DNA of 64,000 nucleotides from Streptomyces chrestomyceticus JCM 4735 (GTDB lineage: Bacteria > Actinomycetota > Actinomycetes > Streptomycetales > Streptomycetaceae): NCBI RefSeq assembly GCF_003865135.1, contig NZ_BHZC01000001.1:8370001-8434000 (forward strand), in the 5' to 3' direction. Shown here piece by piece: positions 29,201 through 43,200 of this stretch. Numbering within the stretch: position 1 is the first letter of the stretch; every line of letters starts with the position of its first letter. The notes beneath the pieces were generated by a model. That model was not told the origin of the DNA and did not search any database. It worked only from the letters and a program-made list of their open reading frames with translations. The position numbers were made by a program, and so were the translations under genes.

Positions 29201-32200
29201 ACCGGAGTCGACCTGCGCAACCGGCTGAGCACCGCGGCCGCCCTCCAACTGCCCAGCACGCTGATCTTCGACCACCCCACACCGCTCGCGCTCGCCGGCT
29301 TCCTGCACGGCGAAGCGCAGGGCCACGCCCCTTCGGCCGGGGCCGTCGGCTCCACCAGGACGCAGGCACCCGCAGGAGGTGACGAGCCCATTGCCATCGT
29401 GGCGATGAGCTGCCGCCTGCCAGGCGGCCTTGACACCCCCGAGCGCCTGTGGGAGCTACTTGCCGCTGGCGGTGAGGCAGTGGCCCCACTCCCCGCCGAC
29501 CGCGGCTGGGACCTCTCCCGGCAGCACGACGGGGCTGACCAGGACGCAGCCTCCGCGAGCCACGATGCGTCCACAACCGGGCTGTCCACCCGTGGCGGTG
29601 GCTTCCTCACCGGCGCAGGCGACTTCGACGCCGCCTTCTTCGGAATCAGCCCGCGCGAAGCGCTGGCCATGGACCCGCAGCAGCGGCTGCTGCTCGAACT
29701 CTCCTGGGAAGCCTTCGAGCGCGCAGGCATCGACCCAGGGCGCCTGCGGGGTTCGGCGACCGGCGTCTTCGCCGGCGCGTCCCCGTCCGGATACGGCAGT
29801 CACGCGCCCGAAGAACTCACGGGCCACCTGCAGCCCGGCATCACTCCCAGCGTGATCTCCGGCCGGGTGGCCTACACGCTCGGACTCGAAGGCCCCGCCC
29901 TGACGGTGGACACCGCCTGCTCCTCCTCGCTGGTGGCACTGCACCTGGCCGTCCGGTCGCTGCGGTCCGGCGAGTGCGAGCTGGCCCTCGCGGGCGGCGT
30001 CACCGTACACGCCACCACGTCCTGGCTGAACTGGTTCGACCGCCAGCGGGGGCTGGCCCCCGACGGTCGCTGCAAGGCATACGCCGACCAGGCCGACGGA
30101 ATGGGCATGGGCGAAGGCGCCGGCCTCCTGGTGCTGGAACGCTTGTCCGACGCGCAGCGCAACGGTCACAAGGTGCTGGCGGTGGTGCGGGGCAGTGCGG
30201 TCAACCAGGACGGTGCTTCCAACGGCCTTACGGCGCCGAATGGCCCGTCGCAGCAGCGGGTGATCCGGGCGGCGTTGGCTGACGCGGACCTGGAGCCGGC
30301 CGATGTGGATGTGGTGGAGGGTCACGGTACGGGGACGCGGCTGGGTGATCCGATCGAGGCGCAGGCGCTGCTGGCCACCTACGGTCAGGACCGTCCGGAG
30401 GGCCGGCCGTTGTGGCTGGGGTCGGTGAAGTCCAACATCGGGCACGCTCAGTCCGCCGCGGGCGTGGCAGGCGTCCTCAAACTCGTCCTCGCCCTTCAAC
30501 ACGGAGAAGTGCCGAGGACCCTGCACGCCGACCAGCCGTCTTCGCAGGTGGACTGGGATGCGGGTGCGGTGCGGCTGGTTACTGAGGCGGTGCCGTGGCC
30601 GGAGAGGGGCGAGCGCCCGCGTCGGGCCGGCGTCTCCTCGTTCGGCATCAGCGGTACCAACGCTCACGTGATCATTGAGCAGGCCCCGAGTGCCGAGGGT
30701 GCGCTCCTTTCGGGGGCGGCTCCAGGCGTTGGTGCGGACGGTGTTGCCGGTGCGGAGTTGTCTCTGTTGCCGTGGGTGGTTTCCGGTCGTTCGGAGGCGG
30801 GGCTTGCGGGTCAGGCTGGGCGGCTGGCGGAGTTTGTGCAGGCGTCGGGGTCTGGTCTGCGGCCGGTGGATGTGGGCTGGTCGCTGGTGTCGTCGCGTGC
30901 GGTGTTGGAGCATCGGGCGGTGGTGCTGGGCTCAGGCCGGGAGGAGTTGGTTGCTGGGCTGGGTGCCGTTGCTGAGGGTCGTGACCTGCCCGGTGTGGTG
31001 AGCGGCGCTGCGGGTGGGGCGGGCAAGATGGGTTTTGTCTTCACCGGGCAGGGCGCCCAGCGGGTCGGCATGGGCCGCCAGCTCTACGAGGCGTTCCCCG
31101 TGTTCGCGGCGGCTTTCGATGAGGTGTGTGCGGGGCTGGATGCGCACCTTGGGGGTTCGCTGGCCGCGGTGGTGCGGGGTGAGGGTGACCCGTCGTGGCC
31201 GGGGCAGGGCCATATCGATGAGACGGTGTGGGCTCAGCCTGCGCTGTTCGCGGTGGAGGTGGCGCTGTTCCGCCTGCTGACGTCGTGGGGTGTGGTGCCG
31301 CAGGTGGTGGCGGGCCACTCGATCGGTGAGCTGGCTGCGGCCCATGTGGCGGGGGTGTGGTCTCTGGAGGATGCCTGCGCGGTGGTGGCGGCCCGTGGCC
31401 GTCTGATGCAGGAGTTGCCGCAGGGTGGGGCGATGGTGGCGGTGGAGGCCGCCGAGGAACAGGTCCGCGAAGTCATTGCCGGCCGCCCGGGGGTCGGGAT
31501 TGCTGCGGTGAACGGGCCGCGTGCGGTGGTGGTGTCCGGCGTCGAGGACGACGTGCTGGCGGTGGCGGAGGAACTGGCGCAGACGGGGTCGCGTACACGT
31601 CGTCTGCAGGTCTCGCACGCCTTCCATTCGCCGTTGATGGAGCCGATGCTGGACCGGTTCACGGAGGCGATCGCCCACGTCACGTACCGGAAACCGCAGG
31701 TGACGATGGTCTCCGCGCTCACCGGTGGCCCTGTTTCGGAGGAGGTCACCGACCCCTCGTACTGGGTGCGGCATGTGCGTGAGGCGGTCCGTTTCGCGGA
31801 TGCCGTGGAGGCGATGCGTGGGCTCGGTGTGGGGACCTTCATCGAGCTCGGTCCGGACGGTGTGTTGTCCGGCATGGGCCCGCAGACCCGCATCGACAGC
31901 GAGGGCCAGGACACGACCGGCTCCGAGGCATGGCTGCCAGTGTTGCGCCGTGGCCGCGATGAACCGCGTGCCCTGCTGACCGCACTGGCCAAGGTATTCG
32001 TCCGTGGGGTCCCGGTTGCCTGGGACGCGCTGTACACCGGCACCGGTGCCCAGCGCGTGGATCTGCCCACGTACGCCTTCCAGCGTCAACGCTATTGGCT
32101 GCCGTCCGCGCCCGCCCTTCTGAACGCGACGGATTTGGGCCAGTACACGACCCGTCACCCGTTGTTGGGGGCGGCTGTGAAGTCGCCGGCCAGTGGTGGC

Positions 32201-35200
32201 GTGGTGCTCACGGGGCGGCTTTCGCTTTCGGGGCAGCCCTGGCTTGCGGATCACGTGGTGGCGGGTCAGGTGGTGGTGCCTGGTGCGGCGTTGGTGGAGA
32301 TGGTGGTCCGTGCCGGTGATGAGGTGGGGTGCTCGCGGGTCGAGGAGTTGCTGAGCGAGGCTCCGCTGGTGCTGCCTGCGCAGGGCGGGGTGCGGGTGCA
32401 GGTCACGGTGGAGGAGCCGGACGCGTCCGGGCACCGCGCAGTCAGTGTCTATGCGCAGGACGAGGATGTCCCGCCGGAGGGGGAGTGGACCCGGCACGCA
32501 ACCGGCACGCTCTCCACCGCAAGGGAAGCTGGCGACGGACGTTCACACAGTCGCCTCCAGCAGTGGCCGTCTCCCGGAGCCGAGCCCGTCGAGCTGACCG
32601 ATTTCTATTCCGCATTGTCGGCCCGTGGTCTCTCCTACGGTCCGGTCTTCCAGGGTGTGCGGGCGGCCTGGCGTCTGGGTGAGGAACTGTTCGCTGAGGT
32701 CGCCCTGCCGCAGGGTGTGGTGGTGGACGGGTTCGGGTTGCATCCGGCGTTGTTGGATGCGGCGTTGCACGTCATTGTGGGTGTGGGGGAGCGTGCGGGT
32801 GGGTTGGAGGTGCCGTTTGCCTGGCGGGATGTGGAGTTGTATGCCACTGGTGCTCAGGTGGCCCGTGTCCGTGTGGTGCCGCAGACCGATGGCGAGGGTG
32901 TTTCGCTCAGCCTGGCGGATGCTGACGGCGCGCTGATCGCCTCCATCGGCTCCCTGACCCTGCGGCCGTTCGACGCTGCCGCTACCGGTGCAGGAGACGG
33001 CCTGTGCGGGATCGACTGGGTGCCTGTTACGGCCGCTATATCCGACCCGGGCTCGGGCCCGGAGTCGTTGGGCCGGTGGGCTGTGCTCGGGGATCCGGCG
33101 GTTGTGCCGGATCTGCCTGGTGCTGTGGTTTTCCCGGATGTTGCGGGGTTGGTGGCGGCGGTGGAGGCGGGGGCTGAGGTCCCGCAGATGGTGGTGGCGC
33201 CGGTGTTGCCGGCAGTCGGGCCTGGTGGCACTGCGGATGTGGCCCGTCGTGCGGCGGTGGACGTTCTGGGTTTGGTGCAGCGGTGGTTGGCTGCTGATGC
33301 GTTGTCTGGTGCGCGGTTGTTGGTGTTGACCGAGCGTGCGGTGGATGCTGGCGCGGGGGTGCCGGTGGAGGTTGCGGCGGCTTCGGTGTGGGGTCTGGTG
33401 CGGGTGGCGCAGTCGGAGAATCCGGGTCGGTTGCTGCTGGCGGACGTGGACGAGGTGTCCGTACCCGGTGTGGATCTGGCCGGATGGCTGCGTGCCGGGG
33501 TGGAGCTGGGGGAGCCGCAGTGGTCGGTTCGGGGCGGGCAGATCCGGGTGCCGCGCCTGGTGCGTCTGCCGTCCCGGCCCCTCATGGAGGACACCCGTCC
33601 GGGCACGGTGTTGGTGACTGGTGCTTCGGGGGTGCTGGGTGGGTTGGTGGCCCGGCATCTGGCGAGGTCGGGTCGGGCGGAGCATCTGGTGCTGCTCTCC
33701 CGTCGCGGCGGCGGCGCCCCCGGGATGCCTGGACTCGTGGTCGATCTCCAGGAGATGGGTGTCAAGGTCACGGTGGCTGCCTGTGATGCGGCCGACCGGG
33801 ATCAGCTTGCCGGTGTCCTTGAGGGCGTGGCGCTGACGGGTGTGGTGCATGCGGCAGGTGTGCTGGATGACGGGGTGGTCGGCTCGCTGACTGCGGAGCG
33901 GCTGGAGGCGGTGCTGCGGCCGAAGGTGGACGCGGCCTGGAACCTGCATGAGCTGACCTGTGACCTGGGCCTGGAGCTCGACATGTTCGTGTTGTTCTCG
34001 TCCATCGCGGGGGTGATCGGTAATGCCGGTCAGGCCAACTACGCGGCGGGCAACACGTTCCTGGACGCGTTGGCCGCCCACCGGCGCCACCACGGCTTGC
34101 CCGCCGTATCGCTGGCCTGGGGGCCTTGGGAAAACGGCATGGCCGGTGCCCTGAACGAGGTGGACCAGCGCCGGATGTCCCGACAGGGACTGCGCCCGCT
34201 GTCCGCGCCGGACGGGCTGGCCCTGCTGGACACCGCCCTCCGCACCGACCGGTCCGCGCTGGTCACCACCGGACTGGACCTGGCCGCGCTGCGCCGTTCC
34301 GGGGAGGTGCCGCCGCTGCTCTCCGGCCTGCTGTCGGCCACGCGCGGCGGCCACTCGCAGCCCGCCCGCCGCACGGTCGCCGAACCGGCCGCCGACAACC
34401 GGAGCCCGCTGGCTGCACGGCTCGTCGGGCTCGCACCGGGCGAGCGGACCGAGACTGCTCTCCAACTGGTCGCGACGGAGGCCGCGCTGGTACTGGGGAT
34501 GACCGGGCCGGAGGCCGTCGAATCCGCCCGCTCGTTCCGGGACACCGGCTTCGACTCGCTGACCGCCGTCGAGCTGCGCAACCGACTGAACAGGGCGACG
34601 GGCCTGCGGCTGCCCGCCACCACCGTCTTCGACCACCCGACCCCGGCCACGCTGGCGGCGCATGTGCTGGCCGAACTGCTGGGCGAGGACGAGGCCGGCC
34701 CGATGGATGCCACCGTCCCGACGACCAATGTCCCGGGTGGGGCCGACGATCCGGTCGTCATCGTCGGTATGGCCTGCCGGTTCCCTGGTGGAGTGTCCTC
34801 GGCGGAGGGGCTGTGGGAGCTGGTGGAGTCGCGTGGTGACGGGATCGGTGCCTTCCCGTCGGACCGTGGCTGGCCGGAGGATGTAGTGGATCCCGACCCT
34901 GACGCGGTGGGCAAGAGCGTCTCCGGTGAGGGTGGCTTCCTGTATGACGCTGCTGAGTTCGACGCGGAGTTCTTCGGGATCAGCCCGCGTGAGGCGGTCG
35001 CGATGGATCCGCAGCAGCGGTTGTTGCTGGAGACTTCCTGGGAGGCGCTGGAGAACGCCGGTATCGATGCCACGGCCCTGCGCGGCAGCCCGACCGGCGT
35101 GTTCGCCGGGCTCTTCTACCACGACTACCTGCCCTGGCATGCGGTCCCGGAAGAGGCCGAGGGATACCTCGGCACCGGTAGCACGGGCTCGGTGGCCTCC

Positions 35201-38200
35201 GGACGGGTGGCTTATGCGCTGGGCCTGGAGGGTCCGGCCGTGACGGTGGATACGGCCTGCTCGTCCTCGCTGGTGGCGCTGCACCTGGCAGCCCAGTCGC
35301 TGCGGTCCGGTGAAAGCACCCTGGCACTCGCAGGCGGAGTCACGGTGATGGGCACCCCCGGTACCTTTATCGACTTTTCCCGTCAGCGTGGACTGGCCGC
35401 GGACGGCCGCTGCAAGTCCTATGCGGAGGGCGCGGACGGTACTGCCTGGGGTGAGGGCGTCGGCGTGCTGGTCGTGGAGCGGTTCTCGGATGCCCGGCGT
35501 AATGGGCATCGGGTGCTGGCGGTGGTGCGGGGCAGTGCGGTCAATCAGGACGGTGCGTCCAACGGTCTGACGGCGCCGAATGGTCTGTCGCAGCGTCGGG
35601 TGATCCGGGCGGCGTTGGCCGACGCGGGGCTGAAGCCGGTTGATGTGGATGTGGTGGAGGGCCACGGCACCGGGACACGGTTGGGCGACCCCATCGAGGC
35701 GCAGGCGTTGCTGGCTACCTACGGGCAGGACCGTCCGCAGGACCGGCCGTTGTGGCTGGGGTCGGTGAAGTCCAACATCGGGCATGCGCAGGCGGCTGCG
35801 GGCGTGGCCGGCATCGTGAAGATGGTGGCCGCGATGGAGCGAGGGGTGGTTCCGGCGACGTTGTATGCGGAGCAGCCGTCTTCGCAGGTGGACTGGGATG
35901 CGAGGGCGGTGCGACTGGTTACTGAGGCGGTGCCGTGGCCGGAGACGGGTGAGCGTCCGCGCCGGGCTGGTGTGTCTTCGTTCGGGTTCTCCGGGACCAA
36001 TGCTCACGTGATCATCGAGCAGGCTCCGAGCGTGGAGGGCGCGTCTCTTCCGGGGGCGGCGCCCGAGGCTACGGGCGGGGTTGCCGGTACGGAGCTGCCC
36101 TTGCTGCCGTGGGTGGTTTCCGGTCGTTCGGAGGCGGGTTTGGCCGGGCAGGCGGGGCGGCTGGCCGCGTTTGTCGGACAGGACGCGGGTGTGCGGCCGG
36201 TCGATGTGGGCTGGTCGTTGGCGTCGTCGCGTGCGGTGCTGGAGCATCGGGCCGTGATGCTGGGATCGGACCGGGAGGAGCTGGTCACTGCTCTAGGGGC
36301 CCTCGCGGAGGGCCGTGATCTGCCGGGCGTGGTCAGCGGTGTTGCAGGTGTTGCGGGCCGTCTCGGTTTCGTCTTCACCGGGCAGGGCGCGCAGCGGGTT
36401 GGCATGGGCCGCCAGCTTTACGAGGCGTTCCCGGTGTTCGCGGCGGCTTTCGATGAGGTGTGTGCGGGGCTGGACGCGCACCTTGAGGGTTCGCTGGCGG
36501 CGGTGGTGCGGGGTGAGGGTGACCCGTCGTGGCCGGGTGGGGGTCGTATCGATGAGACGGTGTGGGCCCAACCCGCGCTGTTCGCGGTGGAGGTGGCACT
36601 GTTCCGCCTGCTCACCTCGTGGGGCGTAGCACCGCAGGTCGTGGCGGGCCACTCGATCGGCGAGCTGGCGGCGGCACACGTGGCAGGGGTGTGGTCCCTG
36701 GACGACGCCTGCGCCGTGGTGGCGGCCCGGGGTCGCCTGATGCAGGAGCTGCCGCACGGCGGGGCGATGGTGGCGGTGGAGGCCGCCGAGGAACAGGTAC
36801 GTGAGGCCCTGGCCGGTCGCCCCGGGGTCGGGATTGCTGCGGTGAACGGGCCGCGTGCGGTGGTGGTATCCGGCGTCGAGGACGACGTGTTGGCGGTGGC
36901 GGAGGAGCTGTCACAGGCAGGAGCGCGCACGCGTCGCCTTCAGGTCTCGCACGCCTTCCACTCACCGCTGATGGAACCGATGCTGGACCGGTTCGCGGAA
37001 TCGATCGCCCACATCACGTACCAAAAGCCGCAGCTAACGATGGTCTCGGCCCTGACCGGCCGCCCCGTCACGGAGGAGGTCACCGACCCTTCGTACTGGG
37101 TCCGGCACGTCCGCGAGGCGGTCCGTTTCGCAGATGCCACAGAAGCGATGCGAGAGGCCGGCGTACGCACCTTCATCGAGCTCGGCCCGGACGGCGTACT
37201 GTCCGGCATGGCCGCACAGAGCCGTACCGACAGCGAGGGTGAGTCGGGCTCTGAAGCCTGGCTGCCGGTGCTGCGCCGTGGTCGCGACGAACCGCTCGCT
37301 CTGCTGACCGCGCTGGCGAAGGTATTCGTCCGAGGAGTCCCGGTGCGCTGGGAAGAGGTCTATGCGGGCACCGGCGCCCAGCGCGTGGACCTGCCCACGT
37401 ACGCCTTCCAGCGGCAGCGGTACTGGCTGCCGACCGCGCCCGCCCACTTGGACGCGGCCGGCCTGGGGCAATCCGCCACCCTGCACCCATTGTTGGCGGC
37501 GACGGTCGCACTACCGGCCAGCGGCGGTGTGGCACTGACGGGGCGGCTTTCCCTTTCGGGGCAGCCCTGGCTTGCGGATCACGTGGTGGCGGGCCAGGCG
37601 GTGGTGCCCGGCGCGGTGCTGGTCGAGATGGCGGTCCGTGCGGGTGATGAGGTGGGGTGCTCGCGGGTCGAGGAGTTGCTGAGCGAGGCTCCGCTGGTGC
37701 TGCCTGCGCGGGGTGGGATGCGGGTGCAGGTCACGGTGGAGGAGCCGGACGCGTCCGGGCGCCGCGCGGTCAGCATCCACGCCCAGAGCGAGGGGAGCCC
37801 CCCGGAGGCGGCGTGGACCCGGCACGCGACCGGCGTTCTCGCCCCGGCCGGAGTGGCAGCCGCTACCGGCGACGCGGTGACGCAGTGGCCGCCGACCGGT
37901 GCGGTGTCTGTTGCATTGGACGACTTCTACTCCGGGTTGGCGAAGCACGGACTGAGCTATGGTCCGGTCTTCCAGGGTGTGCGGGCGGCCTGGCGTCTGG
38001 GTGAGGAACTGTTCGCTGAGGTCGCCCTGCCGCAGGACGTAGTGGTGGACGGGTTCGGGTTGCATCCGGCGTTGTTGGATGCGGCGTTGCACGTCATTGT
38101 GGGCGCGGGGGAGCGTGCGGGCGGGTTGGAGGTGCCGTTTGCCTGGCGGGATGTGGAGTTGTATGCCACTGGTGCTCAGGTGGCCCGGGTCCGGGTGGTG

Positions 38201-40243
38201 CCGGAGACCGATGGCGAGGGTGTTTCGCTCAGCCTGGCGGATGCCGACGGCGCGCTGATCGCCTCCGTCGGTTCCCTGACCCTGCGGCCGTTCGACGCTG
38301 CCGCCGCCCAATCCGCCGAGGACCTGTTCACGGTGGAATGGGTGCCGGCCGCGCTGACGGCGGACGGTTCCGGCGCGGCGGAGGGCCCGTGGGCCGTGCT
38401 CGGCGAGGACGTCCCAGGCGCCGCGAGCTACCCGGACCTGCCGGCCCTGGTGGCGGCGGTCGAGGCCGGTGCCGAGGCTCCACGGACCGTTGTGGTGCGC
38501 GTTACGCCTGAGCGGCCCACGCCGGATGTCGCAGCTACGGCCCGTCGTACCACGGTGGACGTACTGAAGTTGGTGCAGCGATGGTTGGCTGCTGACGTGC
38601 TGTCCGGTGCACGGCTGTTGGTGTTGACCGAGCGTGCGGTCGATGCTGGCCCGGGGGTGCCGGTGGAGGTTGCGGCGGCTTCGGTGTGGGGTCTGGTGCG
38701 GGTGGCGCAGTCGGAGAATCCGGGTCGGTTGCTGCTGGCGGATGTGGACGAGGTGTCCGTACCCGGTGTGGATCTGGCCGGATGGCTGCGTGCCGGGGTG
38801 GAGCTGGGGGAGCCGCAGTGGTCGGTTCGGGGCGGGCAGATCCGGGTGCCCAGGCTCACCCGCGCCACAACGGAGACCAGTGCCGGGGTCCGCCCAGGCA
38901 CGGTGTTGGTGACCGGTGCTTCGGGGGTGCTGGGTGGGTTGGTGGCCCGGCATCTGGCGAGGTCGGGTCGGGCGGAGCATCTGGTGCTGCTCTCCCGTCG
39001 CGGCGGCGACGCCCCCGGGGTGGCTGGACTCGTTGTTGATCTTCAGGAGATGGGTGTCAAGGTCACGGTGGCTGCCTGTGATGCGGCCGATCGGGATCAG
39101 CTTGCCGGTGTCCTTGAGGGCGTGGCGCTGACGGGTGTGGTGCATGCGGCGGGTGTGCTGGATGACGGGGTGGTCGGCTCGCTGACTGCGGAGCGGTTGG
39201 AGGCGGTGCTGCGGCCGAAGGTGGACGCGGCCTGGAATCTGCACGAGCTGACCTGTGACCTGGGCCTGGAGCTGGACACGTTCGTGTTGTTCTCGTCCAT
39301 CGCGGGGGTGATCGGTAATGCCGGTCAGGCCAACTACGCGGCGGGCAACACCTTCCTGGACGCGTTGGCCGCCCACCGGCGCCATCACGGCTTGCCCGCC
39401 GTATCACTGGCCTGGGGCCCCTGGGAGAACGGAATGGCCGGCCGGCTCACCGTCGCCGAACGTCAAAGACTGACCCAGCAGGGACTGCTGCCGCTCACCG
39501 ACGCGCGCGGCCTCGCGGTGCTGGACGCCGCCGTGGACCGGCCCGAACCACTGCTGGTGGCCGCCGAGCTGGACCTGGCGGCGGTGCGCCGTTCCGGGGA
39601 GGTGCCGTCCGTGCTCTCCGGGCTGGTGCCCGGTCCGCGCACCGGTAAGCCCGCCCGTCCGACAGCAGGCGGCCGGCGCAGCGTCCTGGACCGTACAGAG
39701 GAGCAACAGACACTCGCCGAGCGGCTGGGCCGATTGGGCCGGGGAGAGGCCCTGGACACCCTGCGGGAACTCGTCCTGGCGGAGTCCGCTCTGGTACTGG
39801 GCATGTCTGGCCCCGACAGGCTGGACGCGGACCGCTCGTTCCGCGATGTCGGCTTCGACTCGCTCACCGCCGTCAAACTGCGCAACCGGCTGAACAAGGC
39901 CACCGGGCTGCGGCTGCCACCCACCGTGGTCTTCGACCATCCGAGCCCGGCGGCGCTGAGCGGCTTCCTCGCGGAGGAACTGCTCGGCTCGGCTCCCGAG
40001 GAACCGCACGTGCTCGCGGCCCACTCCGGACTTGACCGGGTCGAAGCCTCGCTCGCCGGCCTGATGGCCGACGAATCCGTACGGATGCAGGTCAGTGAGC
40101 GGCTCAAGCAGATGCTCGGCGTGCTGAACGCGACCGCCGGAACCGACGACGGTGACGACGACGGCGACTCGGTCGCCGACCGGATCCAGTCGGCCAGCGA
40201 CGACGACATGTTCGACTTCATCGACAACCAGCTCGGGCTCTGA
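26234..40243 (+). CDS. Modular type I PKS: loading module (KS-Ala, AT, ACP) and two malonyl modules
   Basis: A 4669-residue protein. GTG 26234 is preferred (GAGGGA upstream, though the spacing is only 3 bases) because translation before it is unlike protein. Loading module: KS (19-443) with VDTSASSSL, where Ala190 replaces the active Cys while both His motifs remain, as expected of a decarboxylating starter KS; AT (558-862) with GHSQGE/YASH, methylmalonyl-type, so a propionyl starter is predicted; ACP (936-1025). Module 1: KS (1049-1482), AT (1598-1905, GHSIGE/HAFH, malonyl), DH (1971-2245, [10 protein letters not shown] and DAALH intact), KR (2456-2638, LDD), ACP (2733-2818). Module 2: KS (2839-3262), malonyl AT (3376-3686), DH (3751-4028), KR (4221-4402), ACP (4496-4585). 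The C-terminus ending [14 protein letters not shown] is a docking segment that fits the coiled coil at the start of the 40289 protein. Each extension should leave a double bond. Confidence 0.95.
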   Translation: MNDTDGPALKDTAAAGAQPLAIVGMSCRYPGGVRSPDDLWKLLAEGGQGLSDFPQDRGWNLGSLHGQDPDGTGTTYLTRGGFLDDAAGFDAAFFGIPPREAQAMDPQQRLLLEASWEALENAALLPADLRGTRTGVFVGAEPREYGPRPHSAPGSAKGHLFTGTSPGVMSGRISYLLGLHGPSLTVDTSASSSLVAIHLAAQALRTGDCSLALAGGVSVMSTPGNFIAFSGLRALSADGVCRPFSAAADGTVWSEGVGLIVLERLSDAVRNGHPVLAVLRGSAINSDGTGEGLTAPNGSAQQAVIRRALADAHLTADQVDAVEAHGTGTRLGDPIEARALLATYGQERPEGRPLWLGSVKSNIGHTQAAAGVAGVIKMVLALCHGELPATLHAHEPTPRVDWSSGGVRLLTTPAPWPAGARTRRAGVSGFGLGGTNVHLLLEEGPAVSPAQEVEAVEEAGGPAVPVVAGAGAWVLSGRTAGALAAQAGRLGEWTGARPELEPADVAWSLAAGRSVFEHRGVVVGTGRAELLGGVRSLASGVPGGAVVSGVARSGVRPVFAFAGQGSQWVGMGRELAGVSPVFAGRLAECAAALEPYVDWSLSDVLAGTEGVPAMEAADVVQPALWAVMVSLAAVWEAAGVAPEAVVGHSQGEIAAATVAGMLSLEDGARVVALRSRALKVLAGAGGMLSVSRPAAEVEERLARFGDRLSLAAVNGPSATVVSGEPEALEELRAEFEAEGARARMVAVDYASHSAQVDRLEEEITSVLAGISPRRGRVPMVSAMTGETLTGEELDAGYWFRSLRATVHYDRAVRVLAGRGHQVFVEVTPHPVLVGAMHDTLQDLARGAGPGAIPGAVCGTLRRDNGGAERLLASLAEAYVNGASVDWQAVLPAGKRVELPTYAFQHERYWLDADAPTQPAEEPQTADLTAATDTTAGWGLRGQLAGRPEPEQHQLVLDLVITQAAAVLGHAAPAALDPARTFKELGFDSVTGVDLRNRLSTAAALQLPSTLIFDHPTPLALAGFLHGEAQGHAPSAGAVGSTRTQAPAGGDEPIAIVAMSCRLPGGLDTPERLWELLAAGGEAVAPLPADRGWDLSRQHDGADQDAASASHDASTTGLSTRGGGFLTGAGDFDAAFFGISPREALAMDPQQRLLLELSWEAFERAGIDPGRLRGSATGVFAGASPSGYGSHAPEELTGHLQPGITPSVISGRVAYTLGLEGPALTVDTACSSSLVALHLAVRSLRSGECELALAGGVTVHATTSWLNWFDRQRGLAPDGRCKAYADQADGMGMGEGAGLLVLERLSDAQRNGHKVLAVVRGSAVNQDGASNGLTAPNGPSQQRVIRAALADADLEPADVDVVEGHGTGTRLGDPIEAQALLATYGQDRPEGRPLWLGSVKSNIGHAQSAAGVAGVLKLVLALQHGEVPRTLHADQPSSQVDWDAGAVRLVTEAVPWPERGERPRRAGVSSFGISGTNAHVIIEQAPSAEGALLSGAAPGVGADGVAGAELSLLPWVVSGRSEAGLAGQAGRLAEFVQASGSGLRPVDVGWSLVSSRAVLEHRAVVLGSGREELVAGLGAVAEGRDLPGVVSGAAGGAGKMGFVFTGQGAQRVGMGRQLYEAFPVFAAAFDEVCAGLDAHLGGSLAAVVRGEGDPSWPGQGHIDETVWAQPALFAVEVALFRLLTSWGVVPQVVAGHSIGELAAAHVAGVWSLEDACAVVAARGRLMQELPQGGAMVAVEAAEEQVREVIAGRPGVGIAAVNGPRAVVVSGVEDDVLAVAEELAQTGSRTRRLQVSHAFHSPLMEPMLDRFTEAIAHVTYRKPQVTMVSALTGGPVSEEVTDPSYWVRHVREAVRFADAVEAMRGLGVGTFIELGPDGVLSGMGPQTRIDSEGQDTTGSEAWLPVLRRGRDEPRALLTALAKVFVRGVPVAWDALYTGTGAQRVDLPTYAFQRQRYWLPSAPALLNATDLGQYTTRHPLLGAAVKSPASGGVVLTGRLSLSGQPWLADHVVAGQVVVPGAALVEMVVRAGDEVGCSRVEELLSEAPLVLPAQGGVRVQVTVEEPDASGHRAVSVYAQDEDVPPEGEWTRHATGTLSTAREAGDGRSHSRLQQWPSPGAEPVELTDFYSALSARGLSYGPVFQGVRAAWRLGEELFAEVALPQGVVVDGFGLHPALLDAALHVIVGVGERAGGLEVPFAWRDVELYATGAQVARVRVVPQTDGEGVSLSLADADGALIASIGSLTLRPFDAAATGAGDGLCGIDWVPVTAAISDPGSGPESLGRWAVLGDPAVVPDLPGAVVFPDVAGLVAAVEAGAEVPQMVVAPVLPAVGPGGTADVARRAAVDVLGLVQRWLAADALSGARLLVLTERAVDAGAGVPVEVAAASVWGLVRVAQSENPGRLLLADVDEVSVPGVDLAGWLRAGVELGEPQWSVRGGQIRVPRLVRLPSRPLMEDTRPGTVLVTGASGVLGGLVARHLARSGRAEHLVLLSRRGGGAPGMPGLVVDLQEMGVKVTVAACDAADRDQLAGVLEGVALTGVVHAAGVLDDGVVGSLTAERLEAVLRPKVDAAWNLHELTCDLGLELDMFVLFSSIAGVIGNAGQANYAAGNTFLDALAAHRRHHGLPAVSLAWGPWENGMAGALNEVDQRRMSRQGLRPLSAPDGLALLDTALRTDRSALVTTGLDLAALRRSGEVPPLLSGLLSATRGGHSQPARRTVAEPAADNRSPLAARLVGLAPGERTETALQLVATEAALVLGMTGPEAVESARSFRDTGFDSLTAVELRNRLNRATGLRLPATTVFDHPTPATLAAHVLAELLGEDEAGPMDATVPTTNVPGGADDPVVIVGMACRFPGGVSSAEGLWELVESRGDGIGAFPSDRGWPEDVVDPDPDAVGKSVSGEGGFLYDAAEFDAEFFGISPREAVAMDPQQRLLLETSWEALENAGIDATALRGSPTGVFAGLFYHDYLPWHAVPEEAEGYLGTGSTGSVASGRVAYALGLEGPAVTVDTACSSSLVALHLAAQSLRSGESTLALAGGVTVMGTPGTFIDFSRQRGLAADGRCKSYAEGADGTAWGEGVGVLVVERFSDARRNGHRVLAVVRGSAVNQDGASNGLTAPNGLSQRRVIRAALADAGLKPVDVDVVEGHGTGTRLGDPIEAQALLATYGQDRPQDRPLWLGSVKSNIGHAQAAAGVAGIVKMVAAMERGVVPATLYAEQPSSQVDWDARAVRLVTEAVPWPETGERPRRAGVSSFGFSGTNAHVIIEQAPSVEGASLPGAAPEATGGVAGTELPLLPWVVSGRSEAGLAGQAGRLAAFVGQDAGVRPVDVGWSLASSRAVLEHRAVMLGSDREELVTALGALAEGRDLPGVVSGVAGVAGRLGFVFTGQGAQRVGMGRQLYEAFPVFAAAFDEVCAGLDAHLEGSLAAVVRGEGDPSWPGGGRIDETVWAQPALFAVEVALFRLLTSWGVAPQVVAGHSIGELAAAHVAGVWSLDDACAVVAARGRLMQELPHGGAMVAVEAAEEQVREALAGRPGVGIAAVNGPRAVVVSGVEDDVLAVAEELSQAGARTRRLQVSHAFHSPLMEPMLDRFAESIAHITYQKPQLTMVSALTGRPVTEEVTDPSYWVRHVREAVRFADATEAMREAGVRTFIELGPDGVLSGMAAQSRTDSEGESGSEAWLPVLRRGRDEPLALLTALAKVFVRGVPVRWEEVYAGTGAQRVDLPTYAFQRQRYWLPTAPAHLDAAGLGQSATLHPLLAATVALPASGGVALTGRLSLSGQPWLADHVVAGQAVVPGAVLVEMAVRAGDEVGCSRVEELLSEAPLVLPARGGMRVQVTVEEPDASGRRAVSIHAQSEGSPPEAAWTRHATGVLAPAGVAAATGDAVTQWPPTGAVSVALDDFYSGLAKHGLSYGPVFQGVRAAWRLGEELFAEVALPQDVVVDGFGLHPALLDAALHVIVGAGERAGGLEVPFAWRDVELYATGAQVARVRVVPETDGEGVSLSLADADGALIASVGSLTLRPFDAAAAQSAEDLFTVEWVPAALTADGSGAAEGPWAVLGEDVPGAASYPDLPALVAAVEAGAEAPRTVVVRVTPERPTPDVAATARRTTVDVLKLVQRWLAADVLSGARLLVLTERAVDAGPGVPVEVAAASVWGLVRVAQSENPGRLLLADVDEVSVPGVDLAGWLRAGVELGEPQWSVRGGQIRVPRLTRATTETSAGVRPGTVLVTGASGVLGGLVARHLARSGRAEHLVLLSRRGGDAPGVAGLVVDLQEMGVKVTVAACDAADRDQLAGVLEGVALTGVVHAAGVLDDGVVGSLTAERLEAVLRPKVDAAWNLHELTCDLGLELDTFVLFSSIAGVIGNAGQANYAAGNTFLDALAAHRRHHGLPAVSLAWGPWENGMAGRLTVAERQRLTQQGLLPLTDARGLAVLDAAVDRPEPLLVAAELDLAAVRRSGEVPSVLSGLVPGPRTGKPARPTAGGRRSVLDRTEEQQTLAERLGRLGRGEALDTLRELVLAESALVLGMSGPDRLDADRSFRDVGFDSLTAVKLRNRLNKATGLRLPPTVVFDHPSPAALSGFLAEELLGSAPEEPHVLAAHSGLDRVEASLAGLMADESVRMQVSERLKQMLGVLNATAGTDDGDDDGDSVADRIQSASDDDMFDFIDNQLGL
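27624..28764 (+). repeat. AT-region duplicate, copy 2 (matches 5052-6192)
   Basis: Equal-length counterpart of 5052-6192. It joins a loading KS of clearly different sequence style, with the join near 27620 in the KS-AT linker. This indicates that the loading module is a mosaic built by exchange with the methylmalonyl AT of the 3626 gene, or the reverse. Confidence 0.75.
33602..34146 (+). repeat. Near-identical KR copy 1 (with 38897-39441 and 44584-45128)
   Basis: A 545-base KR-coding block from the TGASGVLGG nucleotide loop to the GPWENGMAG segment. It recurs at exactly the same length at 38897 and 44584 with few visible substitutions, mostly silent. The three modules therefore share recently homogenised ketoreductases. 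Confidence 0.85.
38897..39441 (+). repeat. Near-identical KR copy 2
   Basis: Second copy of the 545-base KR block, in module 2 of the 26234 gene. It differs from copy 1 by scattered single bases and encodes the same B-type KR with LDD. Confidence 0.85.
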
Positions 40244-40288
40244 GTACGTCGCCGTACCACCGTGCGTAGTGAGGAAGGCGTCAATCGG

Positions 40289-43200
40289 ATGGCGAACGAA
40301 GAGAAGCTTCGCGACTATCTCAAGCGGGTCACCACCGACCTCGCTCAGACCCGGGAGCGTCTGCGGGAGATCGAGGACCGTCGGCCGGAGCCGATAGCCA
40401 TCGTTGGTATGGCCTGCCGGTTCCCTGGTGGGGTGTCCTCGGCGGAGGGGCTGTGGGAGCTGGTGGAGTCGCGGGGTGACGGGATCGGTCCTTTCCCGTC
40501 GGACCGTGGCTGGCCGGAGGACGTGGTGGATCCCGATCCGGACGCGGTGGGCAAGAGCGTTTCCGGCGAGGGCGGTTTCCTCTACGACGCCGCTGAGTTC
40601 GACGCGGAGTTCTTCGGGATCAACCCGCGTGAAGCGCTGGCGATGGATCCGCAGCAGCGGCTGTTGCTGGAGACTTCCTGGGAGGCGTTGGAGAACGCCG
40701 GTATCGATGCCACGGCACTGCGCGGCAGCCCGACCGGCGTATTCACCGGGCTCTTCTACCACGACTATCTGCCGACCCATCCCATGCCGGAAGAGATCGA
40801 AGGGTACGTGGGGGTCGGGGCCACGGCGTCGGTCGCCTCCGGGCGGGTGGCGTACGTGCTGGGCCTGGAGGGCCCGGCGGTGACGGTGGATACGGCCTGC
40901 TCGTCCTCGCTGGTGGCGCTGCACCTGGCAGCCCAGTCGCTGCGGTCCGGTGAAAGCACCCTGGCACTCGCAGGCGGGGTGAAGGTGATGGCCACCCCTA
41001 ACACGTTCGTCGACTTCTCCCGTCAGCGGGCCGTGGCCCTGAACGGCCGCTGCAAGTCCTATGCGGAGGGCGCGGACGGTACTGCCTGGGGTGAGGGCGT
41101 CGGCGTGCTGGTCGTGGAACGCCTGTCCGATGCCCGGCGCAACGGTCACAAGGTGCTGGCGGTGGTGCGGGGCAGTGCGATCAACCAGGACGGTGCGTCC
41201 AACGGTCTGACGGCGCCGAGTGGACCGGCGCAGCAGCGGGTGATCCGGGCGGCGTTGGCGGATGCCGGGCTGAAGCCGGTTGATGTGGATGTGGTGGAGG
41301 GGCACGGGACGGGGACGCGGCTGGGTGATCCGATCGAGGCGCAGGCGCTGCTGGCCACGTACGGGCAGGATCGTCCTGAAGACCGGCCGTTGTGGCTGGG
41401 GTCGGTGAAGTCCAACATCGGGCACGCGCAGGCGGCTGCGGGCGTGGCGAGCATCGTGAAGATGGTGGCCGCGATGGAGCGGGGGATAGTTCCGGCGACG
41501 TTGTATGCGGAGCGGCCGTCTTCGCAGGTGGACTGGGACGCGGGGGCGGTGCGGCTGGCCACTGAGGCGGTGCCGTGGCCGGAGACGGGCGAGCGCCCGC
41601 GCCGGGCCGGCGTCTCCTCGTTCGGGTTCTCCGGGACCAACGCTCACGTGATCATCGAGCAGGCCCCGGCCGCTGATGAGGAGTCCCCGGCCCCTGGGGC
41701 GGCGCCTGAGGCCGCGGACGGAGTTGCCGGTACGGAGCTGTCTCTGTTGCCGTGGGTGGTTTCCGGCCGTTCGGAGGCGGGGCTGGCCGGGCAGGCGGGG
41801 CGGCTGGCGGAGTTCGTCGGGGCGTCGGAGCCGGACGTGCGGCCGGTGGATGTGGGCTGGTCGCTCGTGTCGTCGCGTGCGGTGCTGGAGCATCGGGCCG
41901 TGGTGCTGGGCTCAGGCCGGGAGGAACTGGTTGCTGGGCTGGGCGCCGTTGCTGAGGGCCGTGACCTGCCCGGTGTGGTGAGCGGTGTCGCGGGTGGCGC
42001 GGGCAAGGTGGGTTTTGTCTTCACCGGGCAGGGCGCGCAGCGGGTCGGGATGGGCCGTCAGCTTTACGAGGCGTTCCCGGTGTTCGCGGCGGCTTTCGAT
42101 GAGGTCTGTGCGGGGCTGGACGCGCACCTTGAGGGTTCGCTGGCTGCGGTGGTGCGGGGTGAGGGCGATTCGTCGTGGCCGGGTGGGGGCGTATCGATGA
42201 GACGGTGTGGGCGCAGCCCGCGTTGTTCGCGGTGGAGGTGGCGCTGTTTCGTCTGTTGGCGTCGTGGGGCGTAGCACCGCAGGTCGTGGCGGGCCACTCG
42301 ATCGGCGAATTGGCGGCCGCACACGTGGCGGGAGTGTGGTCTCTGGACGATGCCTGCGCTGTGGTGGCGGCCCGTGGCCGTCTGATGCAGGAGTTGCCGT
42401 CTGGTGGGGCGATGGTGGCGGTGGAGGCTGCCGAGGAACGGGTCCGCGAAGTCATCGCGGGCCGCCCGGGGGTCGGTATCGCTGCGGTGAACGGACCGCG
42501 CGCGGTCGTGCTGTCCGGCGTCGAGGACGATGTGCTGGCGGTGGCGGAGGAGTTGGCACAGGCAGGAGCGCGCACGCGTCGCCTTCAGGTCTCGCACGCC
42601 TTCCACTCACCGCTGATGGAGCCGATGCTGGACCGATTCGCCGAGGCGATCACCCAGGTCACGTACCACGTCCCCACGGTGACGATGGTTTCTGCTTTGA
42701 CCGGCGGCCCCGTTTCGGAAGAGGTCACCGACCCCTCCTACTGGGTCCGGCACGTCCGCGAGGCGGTCCGCTTCGCGGACGCGGCGGAGGCGATGCGCGG
42801 GCTCCGGGTGGGGACCTTCATCGAACTCGGTCCGGACGGCGTGCTGTCCGGCATGGGCCCGCAGACCCGCACTGACAGCGAGGGTCAGGACACGACCGGC
42901 TCCGAGGCGTGGCTGCCGTTGCTGCGTCGTGGCCGTGACGAATCGCGGGCCGTGCTGACCGCGTTGGCGAAGGTGTTCGTCCGTGGGGTCCCGGTTGCCT
43001 GGGACGCGCTGTACACCGGTACCGGCGCCCAGCGCGTGGACCTGCCCACGTACGCCTTCCAGCGTCACCGCTACTGGTTGAAGGTGGCCGTTGACAGTCG
43101 GGCCGAGGGCCTGGGGCTGGCGCCGTCGGGTCATCCGCTGTTGGGGGCGGCGGTGGGGTTGCCGGCCAGTGGTGGTGTGGTGTTGACGGGGCGGCTTTCG

